A stretch of DNA of 64,000 nt from Altibacter sp. (GTDB taxonomy: Bacteria; Bacteroidota; Bacteroidia; Flavobacteriales; Flavobacteriaceae). Under the pieces are notes generated by a model that saw only the letters and a program-made list of their open reading frames with translations, searched no databases and had not been told where the DNA came from. The position numbers and the translations under genes were made by a program. The stretch lies in assembly GCA_002696485.1 (NCBI GenBank), contig NZTP01000083.1, positions 1 through 64,000 on the forward strand, given 5' to 3'. Shown here in pieces: positions 37,453 through 46,654 of this stretch. Numbering within the stretch: position 1 is the first letter of the stretch; every line of letters begins with the position of its first letter.

Positions 37453-38534
37453 AACAGAAAAAGGCGCTAGTGATCAATGAAGGTTTTAGTGATAATTTGG
37501 GGGATCAAGCAATTAGAGAGGCGATGATCGCCATGTTATCAGACCGTGATTTCGAGACCGAATTCCTTTACCTATCCAAACCTTCCGTACGATCTTTGCC
37601 TTCATACGCTTACTCAAAAGCTATCGTTAAAAAAAGAAAACGAAACTCGTTATGGAGTCAGATTAAAGGGGTGTTGTATGTTCAATATTGGTCTATAAAA
37701 CATAAAAAACAAATTCAATCCATTCTTACAAAGCACTCTTTCGATCTCATTGTAATTGGAGGTGGACAACTTATAAATAGCGCAGGGACGAGGGCCCCCA
37801 GCGGATTTGCTATCGCAATTAATGCAGTGTCGTATCTCATCAAAAAACACACCAAGGCGCCCATCCACTTAATTGGTGTAGGGTTCTCAGGAAATTACAA
37901 TAAATTGGAGCGAACGTTATATCAAAAAGGAATGGATCGCGTGGACAGCATCTATGTGCGTGACTCTTTTTCTAAAAAGATCTGCAAAGAAATTTTTAAA
38001 CGAGATTCCATTGTGATTCCGGATGTTGCATTTTATACTTCGGAAAAGGTAACAGCTCCAAATAAAGTAAAAAAAGACCTAGCCTTAATAGGGATTACTA
38101 ATTTTACTGAAGTGTTCAAAAAATATAACGATGATGCATCTTTCACTAAAGCAGATTACTTTGAAGCTTTGTATAAGGTTTCTAAAGAGTATCGCGCCAA
38201 ATCATTGGAAGTGTTACTCTTTTACACTACATTAACTGATGCTTCCGAATGTAGAGAATTTCAAACCTTTGTAAAGAAAGAATATAATGTGCAACTCTCA
38301 ATAGCGTCTATAGCTTCCTTACAAGATTTAAAACGGTATTTAGAAAGCGCATCGCATGTCTATTCTGCTCGCATGCATGCTCTTATTTTGGGAATAAAGG
38401 AACACTGTGAAGTACAGCCTTTTTTAATTTCACAAAAACTTCGTTCGTTTAATGAAGCATATATACAGCGCTCCGAACCTGTTTCAGAATATGGAAAAAG
38501 AATTGTCTCAAACCTAGAACCACTATTGGAATGA
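37449..38534 (+). CDS. Polysaccharide pyruvyl transferase-family protein (first copy)
   Basis: 361 residues, cytosolic. The N-terminal NEGFSDNLGDQAI and the central IVIGGGQLINSAG are typical of the family that moves pyruvate from PEP onto sugars to form ketals; the C-terminal ARMHALILG is the conserved R-hH motif. Start and stop overlap neighbours by 4 bases (ATGA) on both sides. Some family members act in other sugar chemistry, so pyruvylation is likely but not proven. Confidence 0.87.
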   Translation: MKQKKALVINEGFSDNLGDQAIREAMIAMLSDRDFETEFLYLSKPSVRSLPSYAYSKAIVKKRKRNSLWSQIKGVLYVQYWSIKHKKQIQSILTKHSFDLIVIGGGQLINSAGTRAPSGFAIAINAVSYLIKKHTKAPIHLIGVGFSGNYNKLERTLYQKGMDRVDSIYVRDSFSKKICKEIFKRDSIVIPDVAFYTSEKVTAPNKVKKDLALIGITNFTEVFKKYNDDASFTKADYFEALYKVSKEYRAKSLEVLLFYTTLTDASECREFQTFVKKEYNVQLSIASIASLQDLKRYLESASHVYSARMHALILGIKEHCEVQPFLISQKLRSFNEAYIQRSEPVSEYGKRIVSNLEPLLE

Positions 38535-39682
38535 GAAAACCGGCAATAGTATCCATTATTCCTACACTGTATGAAGGCGGTGCTCAAAAGTTTGCGGCCG
38601 ACCTTAGCTTCGGACTCTCCAAAGAATTCGATCATAGTTTTGCCTGTTACAATTCCAGCGAACACGAATATGATCATGCGGGTTGCGTTATCGATCTTAA
38701 TATTCCCGAACGACAAGATATTTTTGGAAAGCTACGCAGACAGTGGCAACTATTACAGGCGTTTAAAAAACTAAAGCGTCAAACACGACCCGACGTATCT
38801 ATAAGTCATTTACTTATGCCCAACATGCTCAATGTATGGAGCCAAAACAAGGAAGTAACCCTTTGTGTACTTCACGGTGAGTGGAGTGTGAGAACGGGGA
38901 GATCAAGATGGCTCGATCTGTTGGTAGGGAGATCGTATAGGAAAGCAGATTGTATTGTTTCTGTTTCGCATTATATAAAAGAGATGTTCGATGCGCAATA
39001 CAAGCTACCCAATCGGCATCATGTCATTTATGCCGGTATCGACATTGGCTCGGTGATACAAAAGACCTTGGAGCCAAAACCTCTTGGACTTCCTGAAACC
39101 TATGTGGTATATGTGGCAGGATTCCGCCCGGTAAAGAATCACCTCCAACTCATTACACACCTGGAAGAATACCTGAAATCTAACCATAAACATCTGGTCC
39201 TTGTGGGTGATGGTCCGCTACGCCCCGAGATCGAGACGCTGATTAGAAGTAGGGGACTCACTTCCCACGTAGTGTTAATGGGCAATCTAACGAATCCGTA
39301 TCCTGTGATCGCTAACGCTAAAGCCTCCCTGATGGTCTCTTCTTCCGAATCATTCAGCTTAGTGGTGGTTGAATCGATGGCATTAGGTGTTCCTGTGATT
39401 GCAACCGACTGTGGCGGACCTAGAGAAATACTCTTGCCGAATAGGAAACAAGAAGTGATACTTCCCTTTCAAAATGAAAACGGAGTCCTTATACCTAAAC
39501 CTAACGAATGGACGAGCGATACCTTGCCAAGACAATTGGATATGCTTTTTTCGAAAGAAGAGGTATGGCAGCGTCTTTCAGAGAACGGAAAAGAACGGGC
39601 TAAGCATTTCAGTATGGAACGCAGTGAAAAGGCATACAGAAAATTGATCCATGATATAATCGCAAAACCAAGATCGATATAG
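38531..39682 (+). CDS. Family 4 glycosyltransferase (GT-B)
   Basis: 383 residues. The N-terminal glycine-rich EGGAQKFAADL and the C-terminal nucleotide-sugar domain (VAGFRPVKNH, GDGPLRPEIE, SSSESFSLVVVESMALGVP with the EX7E motif) are classic GT4. It is a retaining glycosyltransferase that adds one sugar to the lipid-linked repeat unit at the cytosolic face. It overlaps the preceding gene by 4 bases and the next by one base. Donor and acceptor sugars cannot be read from sequence. Confidence 0.92.
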   Translation: MRKPAIVSIIPTLYEGGAQKFAADLSFGLSKEFDHSFACYNSSEHEYDHAGCVIDLNIPERQDIFGKLRRQWQLLQAFKKLKRQTRPDVSISHLLMPNMLNVWSQNKEVTLCVLHGEWSVRTGRSRWLDLLVGRSYRKADCIVSVSHYIKEMFDAQYKLPNRHHVIYAGIDIGSVIQKTLEPKPLGLPETYVVYVAGFRPVKNHLQLITHLEEYLKSNHKHLVLVGDGPLRPEIETLIRSRGLTSHVVLMGNLTNPYPVIANAKASLMVSSSESFSLVVVESMALGVPVIATDCGGPREILLPNRKQEVILPFQNENGVLIPKPNEWTSDTLPRQLDMLFSKEEVWQRLSENGKERAKHFSMERSEKAYRKLIHDIIAKPRSI

Positions 39683-40812
39683 TGCCGCAAACAAGAAAAA
39701 TAGGGATATTTACGATGCCATTAGGGACCAACTATGGCGGAATTCTTCAGGCAATGGCGCTTATGGAGTTCTTAAAGGCGCAGGGATACGATCCGTTACT
39801 CCTGGATAGGAGGTATCCAAGTTCTATAGGGCTTCGCCTTCTGAAAACTGCGTTGGAACGGACAGCCTTTTTTGATTATAAAGGTGTGGGAGCCCGCAAA
39901 AAAGCGGCACTTGCCATCGAGCGATTCCTGAAAGAATTCATCCCTCAAAGAACGCGACCAATCTATACTGAAGCCCAATTGCAAAGAGTTGTCGATAAGG
40001 TGCTTTTACATGCGGTTATCGTTGGCAGTGATCAAGTGTGGCGCATGGAATACATGCAGACGATATGGAGGAATGCGTTTTTAAATTTCATTGATGATCC
40101 TTCGGTTAGGAAGATTGCTTACGCAGCTTCCTTCGGTACGGCACAATGGGAGCATCCTCAACATTCAAAAGAGATCACAAAATTGTTAGGTTCCTTTTCG
40201 GCGGTCTCGGTTCGGGAATCGAGCGGTATTCGTATGTGTTCCGAAAATTTTAAATGTAGCACTGCAACCCACGTTTTAGATCCAACCATGCTCGTGGATG
40301 AAACATACTATTTCCAATTCTTTGATAGGGATACTGAAGTAACACCCAACAAAGGGATCTTCACGTATGTGTTGGACGATGAAAATGATTGGGTTACCTT
40401 ACTTTCTAAGGTAGAAAAGGAACGTAAGGAAAGTGTGTATAGGATGCGGGGATATACCGCTAACAGAGAAAAAGATGCCGGTGTACTTAAACCCACCCCG
40501 GGCGAATGGCTGAAGCATTTGTATAACGCCAACTTCGTTATTACCGATTCCTATCACGGCATGTTATTTTCCATTATATTTAAGAAGCAGTTTATTGCCA
40601 TTGCAAATAAGAAACGAGGAGCTGAACGCTTCATTTCCTTACTAAAGGAACTGGGTCTCGAGGAACGACTGGTCAAAAGTCCCGCAGACATTGATTCGGG
40701 GATATGTGCTAGAGCTATCGATTATGCGACAGTGGATACGAAGCTTGCAACATGGCGGGAAGCGTCCAAAGACTTTCTATTACATTCATTGGATCATAAG
40801 CGTACGAAATGA
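39682..40812 (+). CDS. Polysaccharide pyruvyl transferase-family protein (second copy)
   Basis: 376 residues, starting at GTG 39682 that overlaps the previous stop (TAGTG). N-terminal TNYGGILQAMAL, central AVIVGSDQVWR and C-terminal ITDSYHGMLFSI match the pyruvyl transferase family of the type often called 'polysaccharide pyruvyl transferase' in Bacteroidota capsule loci. It is only distantly related to the first copy (37449-38534). It may add a second pyruvate ketal or act on a different sugar. It overlaps the next gene by 4 bases. Confidence 0.87.
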   Translation: MPQTRKIGIFTMPLGTNYGGILQAMALMEFLKAQGYDPLLLDRRYPSSIGLRLLKTALERTAFFDYKGVGARKKAALAIERFLKEFIPQRTRPIYTEAQLQRVVDKVLLHAVIVGSDQVWRMEYMQTIWRNAFLNFIDDPSVRKIAYAASFGTAQWEHPQHSKEITKLLGSFSAVSVRESSGIRMCSENFKCSTATHVLDPTMLVDETYYFQFFDRDTEVTPNKGIFTYVLDDENDWVTLLSKVEKERKESVYRMRGYTANREKDAGVLKPTPGEWLKHLYNANFVITDSYHGMLFSIIFKKQFIAIANKKRGAERFISLLKELGLEERLVKSPADIDSGICARAIDYATVDTKLATWREASKDFLLHSLDHKRTK

Positions 40813-41741
40813 TATCGGTAGTCATTCCATTATACAATAAAGAGGCCTATATCGCAGAAGCGATCACGTCGGTATTGCAGCAATCGTACAGGGACTTCCA
40901 ACTTATTGTCATCGATGACGGAAGCACAGATAGATCGTTGGAGGTCGCTTCGGGTTTTTTAGACAACCGACTTACATTGATCTCCATACCGAATCAAGGC
41001 GTTTCTGTAGCAAGAAACAAAGGTATCGGAGCAGCATCTTTTGAATGGATTGCCTTTCTCGATGCAGATGATTGGTGGGCACCCGATTTTCTGAAAGAAA
41101 TAGTGAAGTGCATTGAAGCATATCCGCAGCACAAACTGTTCGCATCAGGCAGAAGCCACGTTTTTAGCGATCACGTTATGCGCTATGACAATCCGTATCT
41201 TCCTGAAGACGGTGAGGTAGCGATCCTTAATTACTTTAAGGTGATTAGTAAGTACCTGCCGCTTATCAACTCTTCTAATGCGGTGATTTCAAAAACGCAC
41301 TTGCTCGCCTGCGGATGCTTCAAAGAGCAACAAAAGAAGCATGAGGATCACGATCTTTGGATTCGTCTTAGCAAAGGAGAAGATGTGGTCTTCAGTAATA
41401 GAAATCTGTCTTTCTATAGAAATTCCGGAAGTGGCGGAGCATCAAAGGCGTATTATCATCCTTCCGATTTCAAATTGTTCTTAAAGACCTTACTGAATAC
41501 AAAGCAAGAACTTTCAGCAAAAGAAAAGACGTATTTTGTGAAGTATTGTAATCGTTTCGTGCTGCTTACCTATATTAAGAATTACGGCTCCTATACCAGA
41601 GCCCAAGATCGCGAAGTGTATAAAGTGGCTAAGAAATTGGTAACGGGGTGGCAAAAGCAACTGTTGTGGATGTTGTTTCTAGTCCCCTACAAAAGAACTT
41701 ATCCATTCTTTAAACTTTTTAAAAAGCGCCATGGAAAATAA
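40809..41741 (+). CDS. Family 2 glycosyltransferase (GT-A)
   Basis: 310 residues. The N terminus SVVIPLYNKEAYI and IDDGSTDRS, the DXD-type LDADDWW near residue 88, and KHEDHDLWIR (catalytic-base region) are diagnostic of GT2. It is an inverting glycosyltransferase at the cytosolic face. The C terminus has a lysine-rich tail with FKLFKKRHGK, which may aid membrane contact. Its end overlaps the sulfotransferase start by 11 bases. Confidence 0.93.
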   Translation: MISVVIPLYNKEAYIAEAITSVLQQSYRDFQLIVIDDGSTDRSLEVASGFLDNRLTLISIPNQGVSVARNKGIGAASFEWIAFLDADDWWAPDFLKEIVKCIEAYPQHKLFASGRSHVFSDHVMRYDNPYLPEDGEVAILNYFKVISKYLPLINSSNAVISKTHLLACGCFKEQQKKHEDHDLWIRLSKGEDVVFSNRNLSFYRNSGSGGASKAYYHPSDFKLFLKTLLNTKQELSAKEKTYFVKYCNRFVLLTYIKNYGSYTRAQDREVYKVAKKLVTGWQKQLLWMLFLVPYKRTYPFFKLFKKRHGK

Positions 41742-42621
41742 GGCGAATTTATTTATTGTTGGCGCTATGAAAGCGGGTACAACCTCCTTTATCGAGACGC
41801 TATCAACGCATCCGGAGATCTACGTGTCACCGGTAAAAGAACCGCACTATTTTGTAAAGGAATTGCCGCGGGAACTGTACCAAGACTCTCGCTTTTTTGA
41901 CCTTGACAAATATTTGGACCATCAATTCCCCGAACCCCTTCACATTACCAAGATCAAAACCGAAGCACAATACGCGCGACTGTTTTCGTTGGCTCAAAAA
42001 GAAACTTACAAAGCCGAAGCCAGTACCGCCTATCTGCATGCGCCGGAAGCTGCCCGATTAATTCATGCATACAATGCAGAGGCACGCATTATTATGATAT
42101 TGAGAGATCCGCTTAAACGTGCTTTTTCACATTACAAGATGAACCTTAGTCTTGGAAAGGAAAAAAGAACCTTCGAAAAAGCAATGCAAAATGATCTTGA
42201 GAAATATGACAATGACACATTACATTGGCATAGTTATCTGGGAATGAGTTGCTACGACCATGCTGTGAAACGGTTCGAGAAGTATTTCAGTCATATTCAT
42301 ATCATCCGTTTTGAGGATCTTATGAAACACCCTGAAAGCGTCTTCAGTGCCTTGGAAAACTTCTTAGGCATTGCACCGTTTACTAGAATTGCAACAGAAC
42401 ATAAGAATGAAAGTAAGGCGTTGCGGTTTCAAAAACTTTTTTATGTGCTGAAGCAATTTGGATTAAAGGATTATTTCTCCAAGATTTTTAGTGCTACCTT
42501 TAGACAATGGTTGTTTCGCAAGGTGACTAAGAATAAAAAGCAAGAAATGGTTTTAACAGAAACTACTACATTGAGGTTAGTGGAAGTATTTAAAAAAGAA
42601 TCACAACAATGGTCCTCTTAG
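41731..42621 (+). CDS. PAPS-dependent sulfotransferase
   Basis: 296 residues, cytosolic. The 5'-phosphosulfate loop is GAMKAGTTSF near residue 11. The 3'-phosphate motif is LRDPLKRAFSHY near 124, followed by the conserved FEDLMKHPE. This is the sulfotransferase domain of heparan/N-deacetylase-type enzymes, moving sulfate from PAPS to a sugar hydroxyl or amine. The upstream cys genes supply PAPS and remove PAP. The gene overlaps both neighbours (11 and 13 bases). I infer that a sugar in the repeat unit or in the lipid-linked intermediate is sulfated. Confidence 0.92.
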   Translation: MENKANLFIVGAMKAGTTSFIETLSTHPEIYVSPVKEPHYFVKELPRELYQDSRFFDLDKYLDHQFPEPLHITKIKTEAQYARLFSLAQKETYKAEASTAYLHAPEAARLIHAYNAEARIIMILRDPLKRAFSHYKMNLSLGKEKRTFEKAMQNDLEKYDNDTLHWHSYLGMSCYDHAVKRFEKYFSHIHIIRFEDLMKHPESVFSALENFLGIAPFTRIATEHKNESKALRFQKLFYVLKQFGLKDYFSKIFSATFRQWLFRKVTKNKKQEMVLTETTTLRLVEVFKKESQQWSS

Positions 42622-43787
42622 ATATTTGTATTTGCACCATTATATTCCTGGTGGGTGTAAACCTTAAGAATTTCTTTTCCGGGTTTTCAAACATCGAAAA
42701 GCGATGGCTCACCGGCTTGTTCTTCTTCCATTTTTTTATTGCTGTAGTATTTCACTTTTACATTGCGACCAATGGTGGGGATGCCATTAAATACTGGATG
42801 CTACCCAAGAACGGTACGTTCGACGACGTGTGGTTTTTGGTCGTGAATCAGCGTGCTTCCAGTTTTATCTACTTTTTCAATTACTTCCCATCGAATGTAC
42901 TGGACCTTAGTATGTTCACAGGAAATATGTTATATGCATTGGTGGGCTACACGGCTTTTATATATTGGTTCAAGATATTTAAATCGTTATTTCCCAACGG
43001 TGTTATTTTAAACGGTCTGACTTTGTTCAGGGTGCCTTTATTCCCCCTATTGTTGTTCCTTCCTAATTTACATTTCTGGTCATCGGGAATTGGAAAAGAC
43101 GCTATTCTTTTTTTCTGCATCAGTATCTTTCTGTACGCATTATTGGATATTAAAAAACGCTTGGGACTAATGGGGGTGAGTATACTGTTGTCACTCCTCA
43201 TAAGGCCGCACATCACACTGTTTCTATTATTGGCCTTTAGTTTGGGGTATTTGATCGACGGAAGATTGAAAGTGTACCAGAAAATAGCGGTATTCTTGGT
43301 TTTGGCTATTGGATTTGCCTCTATTTTTAACTATGTAGTACAATTTATCCAACTGGAAAGCCTGGAGGTAAGCAGTGTGGAGGAATTCGCAAGTACTCGG
43401 GTTTCTAATCTTAGTGAACAACGCACGGAGTCTGGGGTAGATATCTCTGCCTACCCCTTCCCATTGAAGGTGTTTACTTTTCTATACCGCCCATTGTTCT
43501 TCGATATTATTGGAGTTTTTGCCATCTTGTCTTCGTTCGAAAATGTAATACTGCTTCTTTTTACTGTGACTGTTTTGGTAAACAAACCTATCATTGCCTT
43601 CAGAAAGGGGAGCTATATTCTCAAAGGGGCCATCATTTTTTTTATCATGGGATCGGTCTCTTTTTCATTAATCCTTGGAAATCTGGGCATTATGCTTCGC
43701 CAAAAGAATATGTTTATTCCGGGGTTTCTTCTCTTCGGAATCTGGGTGCTTTATTATCGTAAATTACATAAGCTTCAAAGTGTATGA
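42609..43787 (+). CDS. Wzy-like polymerase (polytopic membrane protein)
   Basis: 392 residues, with about ten to eleven hydrophobic segments and one larger extracytoplasmic loop near residues 240-290 (EEFASTRVSNLSEQRTESG). There is no conserved enzymatic motif, as usual for Wzy polymerases, whose sequences diverge widely. Position inside a Wzx/Wzy-type cluster, topology and size make it the best candidate for the repeat-unit polymerase. An O-antigen ligase or acyltransferase is less likely. The start overlaps the sulfotransferase stop. Confidence 0.72.
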   Translation: MVLLDICICTIIFLVGVNLKNFFSGFSNIEKRWLTGLFFFHFFIAVVFHFYIATNGGDAIKYWMLPKNGTFDDVWFLVVNQRASSFIYFFNYFPSNVLDLSMFTGNMLYALVGYTAFIYWFKIFKSLFPNGVILNGLTLFRVPLFPLLLFLPNLHFWSSGIGKDAILFFCISIFLYALLDIKKRLGLMGVSILLSLLIRPHITLFLLLAFSLGYLIDGRLKVYQKIAVFLVLAIGFASIFNYVVQFIQLESLEVSSVEEFASTRVSNLSEQRTESGVDISAYPFPLKVFTFLYRPLFFDIIGVFAILSSFENVILLLFTVTVLVNKPIIAFRKGSYILKGAIIFFIMGSVSFSLILGNLGIMLRQKNMFIPGFLLFGIWVLYYRKLHKLQSV

Positions 43788-44878
43788 GAGTGCTACAGGT
43801 GATCAATAGTTTAGATACGGGCGGGGCAGAGAAGTTATTGCTGGAAACCATTCCTAAATATCGCAATAAGGGGATAACCATGGACTTGCTTTTGCTCAAT
43901 GGAGCACCCCATCCTTTCTTGCAAGAGTTTAGAAAAGTTTGTGATGCAAAGGTAATTCTGCTGGGAATGGGATCTGTGTACAATCCTTGTTTAATTCTGA
44001 AACTGAAACGCTATCTAAAGAACTATGATGTAATACATGTTCATTTATTTCCGGCATTGTATTGGGTGGCTTTAGCGAAAATAGTAACTCGGTCTCAAAC
44101 TCCGCTTATCTTTACAGAACACAATACAACAAACAAACGACGTAGCCATTTTTTACTCAAACATATTGACAAAGTAATATACCGCAAATACACCAAAATA
44201 ATTACCATTGCTCCAGAGGTAGATCGATTGCTTAAGGCATATCTTGGTGGACTTGATTCAAAATTTCATCTAATCCCTAATGGCGTGGATGTTGAAAAGA
44301 TTCATAGAACAGAACCTGCCAATCGAAATGAGTTTACCGCGGCACTTTCAACTCGCATTTTAGTACAAGTGGCCAGTTTTACCCCTCAAAAGGACCAGAA
44401 AACACTTATTGAGGCACTGCGACTCCTCAAGACGCCGGTGAAGTTACTTTTGGTCGGACAAGGACCTTTACAAACCGAATGCAAAGATTTGGTCAAGAAA
44501 CTGAAGCTGCAGGAAAAGGTTCAATTTCTTGGGCAGCGAATGGATGTGCCGGCACTCTTAAAAATGGCCGATATTATCGTACTGTCTACCCATTATGAAG
44601 GTCTTTCTCTTTCAAGCATGGAAGCCTTGGCATCGGGAAAACCGTTTGTAGCTTCAAATGCTCCGGGCCTGGGCGGGGTGGTGGAAGGCGCAGGCGTCCT
44701 CTTTCCCACAGGAGACGCAGTGCAACTCGCCAGAGAAATAGAACAGTTGCTTTCAGATTCGAAGCATTATGACAGAATTGCGAATCTTGGTTTTGAAAGG
44801 GCAAAGCATTACTCACAAGAAAAAATGATCGAAAAACATAGAAACGTGTACAATCAATTATGCCAAAGCAAAAGCTAA
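43784..44878 (+). CDS. Family 4 glycosyltransferase (GT-B)
   Basis: 364 residues. LDTGGAEKLLLETI at the N terminus, IPNGVDVEKI in the middle, QVASFTPQKDQ and STHYEGLSLSSMEAL (EX7E) in the second Rossmann domain give a clear GT4 assignment. It should be one of the repeat-unit transferases. It begins with ATGA overlap with the polymerase and ends overlapping the next gene by 19 bases. Confidence 0.93.
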   Translation: MRVLQVINSLDTGGAEKLLLETIPKYRNKGITMDLLLLNGAPHPFLQEFRKVCDAKVILLGMGSVYNPCLILKLKRYLKNYDVIHVHLFPALYWVALAKIVTRSQTPLIFTEHNTTNKRRSHFLLKHIDKVIYRKYTKIITIAPEVDRLLKAYLGGLDSKFHLIPNGVDVEKIHRTEPANRNEFTAALSTRILVQVASFTPQKDQKTLIEALRLLKTPVKLLLVGQGPLQTECKDLVKKLKLQEKVQFLGQRMDVPALLKMADIIVLSTHYEGLSLSSMEALASGKPFVASNAPGLGGVVEGAGVLFPTGDAVQLAREIEQLLSDSKHYDRIANLGFERAKHYSQEKMIEKHRNVYNQLCQSKS

Positions 44879-46020
44879 TTCGTATCACCACAGTGCCATT
44901 GTCGCTGGAGAAACTATTAGAAGGCCAACTTGCTTTCATGAGCGAACATTTCCAGGTGATCGCTGTTTCATCCGATAAGGAACGATTGGAACGGTATGGT
45001 AAAAAAGAAGGCGTGGCGGTGTTCCACTTGGAGCTTACACGAAAGATCACACCTTTCAAGGATCTGCGTGCGGTGTATAAACTTTATAGGTTTTTAAAAA
45101 AAGAGAAACCGCTCATTGTGCATACACACACGCCCAAAGCTGGTACCGTGGGTATGTTGGCTGCATGGTTGGCCAAAGTTCCGCTGCGACTTCATACGGT
45201 AGCCGGTCTACCTCTAATGGAAGCTTCGGGTTTTAAACGTTTTGTGCTCAACACCGTAGAAAAATGGACCTATGCTTGGGCGACACATGTGTACCCTAAT
45301 TCGCATGGACTGTATGATTTTATTCTTTCTGAAAGGTTTACAAGGCCATACAAGCTGAAGGTACTTGGAAACGGTAGCTCCAATGGTATTGACCTTTCGT
45401 ATTTCGATCCGAACCTCTTTCCGAAGCAATCGAACCTACTATGTAAGGAACAGTTGGGCATCCCGGAAACGAACACCGTTTTCCTTTTCGTGGGGCGAGT
45501 CGTTAAAGACAAAGGTATTACCGAATTGATAGATGCGTTCATACGGTTACATAAAGAGCATAACAGTTGTACATTATTGCTTGTAGGACCGCTCGAAGCA
45601 GAGTTAGACCCATTGCCGATGCAAACATCCCGGTATATAGAGAACCACCCCAATATTGTATCGGTGGGCTATCAGCAGGATGTGCGTCCTTATTTTGCTA
45701 TTAGTGATCTCTTGGTATTCCCTAGCTACCGTGAAGGGTTTCCTAATGTAGTACTGCAGGCTAATGCAATGAGATTGCCGGCTATTGTGACTAATATCAA
45801 CGGTTGTAATGAGATCATTACACACGGGTATAACGGAATCATAATTCCGGTGAAAGATACAGACAGTGTGTATCATGCCATGAAAAAGCTTAAAAACGAT
45901 AAAGTACTGTACGATCAACTAACCTTACACGCTCGTAACGAGATTGTTGAGAAATACGACCGAAATGAAATTCGTAACGCTTTATTAACAGAATATCGTG
46001 CTCTTCAAGCAAAGCTTTAA
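44860..46020 (+). CDS. Family 4 glycosyltransferase (GT-B)
   Basis: 386 residues. HTHTPKAGTVGML in the N domain, GNGSSNGIDL, VGRVVKDKGITEL and FPSYREGFPNVVLQANAM (EX7E) in the C domain are typical GT4. The PglA/WbnK-like pattern (a GT4 next to a PglC-type transferase) suggests it may add the second sugar to the primed lipid carrier. It is the last gene before a promoter element at 46021. Confidence 0.92.
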   Translation: MPKQKLIRITTVPLSLEKLLEGQLAFMSEHFQVIAVSSDKERLERYGKKEGVAVFHLELTRKITPFKDLRAVYKLYRFLKKEKPLIVHTHTPKAGTVGMLAAWLAKVPLRLHTVAGLPLMEASGFKRFVLNTVEKWTYAWATHVYPNSHGLYDFILSERFTRPYKLKVLGNGSSNGIDLSYFDPNLFPKQSNLLCKEQLGIPETNTVFLFVGRVVKDKGITELIDAFIRLHKEHNSCTLLLVGPLEAELDPLPMQTSRYIENHPNIVSVGYQQDVRPYFAISDLLVFPSYREGFPNVVLQANAMRLPAIVTNINGCNEIITHGYNGIIIPVKDTDSVYHAMKKLKNDKVLYDQLTLHARNEIVEKYDRNEIRNALLTEYRALQAKL

Positions 46021-46028
46021 TACCTTTG
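46021..46028 (+). promoter_or_regulatory. Internal -7 element TACCTTTG
   Basis: TACCTTTG lies directly after the stop of the preceding glycosyltransferase gene and 4 bases before a GTG start. The sequence TACCTTTGCAA equals that at uvrA. It implies a second, near-leaderless transcript for the priming module. Confidence 0.5.
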
Positions 46029-46032
46029 CAAC

Positions 46033-46647
46033 GTGTATAAGAACCTTGTTAAAGTAATATTGGATTGGGTAGTGGCATTGGCACTATTTTTAGTGTTAAC
46101 TCCTGTGTTTCTTTTGCTTACGGTGCTTTTGGCATTCGTAAATGCAGGGAGTCCATTCTTTCTGCAAAAACGACCCGGATTGCATGAACGTCTTTTTACA
46201 ATTGTGAAATTCAAGACCATGAATGATAAAATGGACTCAAATGGCCAATTATTACCCGATGAGAAGCGAATAACCGCTATTGGGAAAATAGTAAGAAAGA
46301 CCTCTCTCGACGAGATCCCGCAATTAATCAACGTTATAAAAGGTGATATGAGTCTGGTAGGACCTAGACCCTTGTTGCCTCAATACATTCCATTGTACAA
46401 CGATTTTCAACGATTACGTCACAACGTAAAACCGGGAATTACTGGGTACGCTCAAGTCAATGGCAGGAATGCGATAGGTTGGCACGATAAATTTAAGTTG
46501 GACGTGTACTATGTGCAAAATCAAAGTTTTGCCTTAGACTTAAAGATCCTTTTTCAAACTCTATTTAAAGTCATGGCTTCTGAAGGTATTAGCGATGGAA
46601 GAACGCAAACAGTAACTTATTTTACAGGAAATGACAATAAAGAATAG
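46033..46647 (+). CDS. PglC/WbaP-type phosphoglycosyl transferase (bacterial sugar transferase)
   Basis: 204 residues from GTG 46033. It is a small monotopic phosphoglycosyl transferase, about the size of Campylobacter PglC (~200) and lacking the N-terminal multi-helix part of WbaP/WcaJ. A reentrant hydrophobic helix sits at ~13-35. The motifs are FVNAGSPFFLQKRPG, FKTMND, TSLDEIPQLINVIKGDMSLVG (the D-E dyad) and GYAQVNGRN. It transfers a sugar-1-phosphate from a UDP-sugar to undecaprenyl phosphate and starts the repeat unit. The neighbours suggest the sugar is a 4-formamido-6-deoxyhexosamine. Confidence 0.94.
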   Translation: MYKNLVKVILDWVVALALFLVLTPVFLLLTVLLAFVNAGSPFFLQKRPGLHERLFTIVKFKTMNDKMDSNGQLLPDEKRITAIGKIVRKTSLDEIPQLINVIKGDMSLVGPRPLLPQYIPLYNDFQRLRHNVKPGITGYAQVNGRNAIGWHDKFKLDVYYVQNQSFALDLKILFQTLFKVMASEGISDGRTQTVTYFTGNDNKE

Positions 46648-46654
46648 ACTTATT

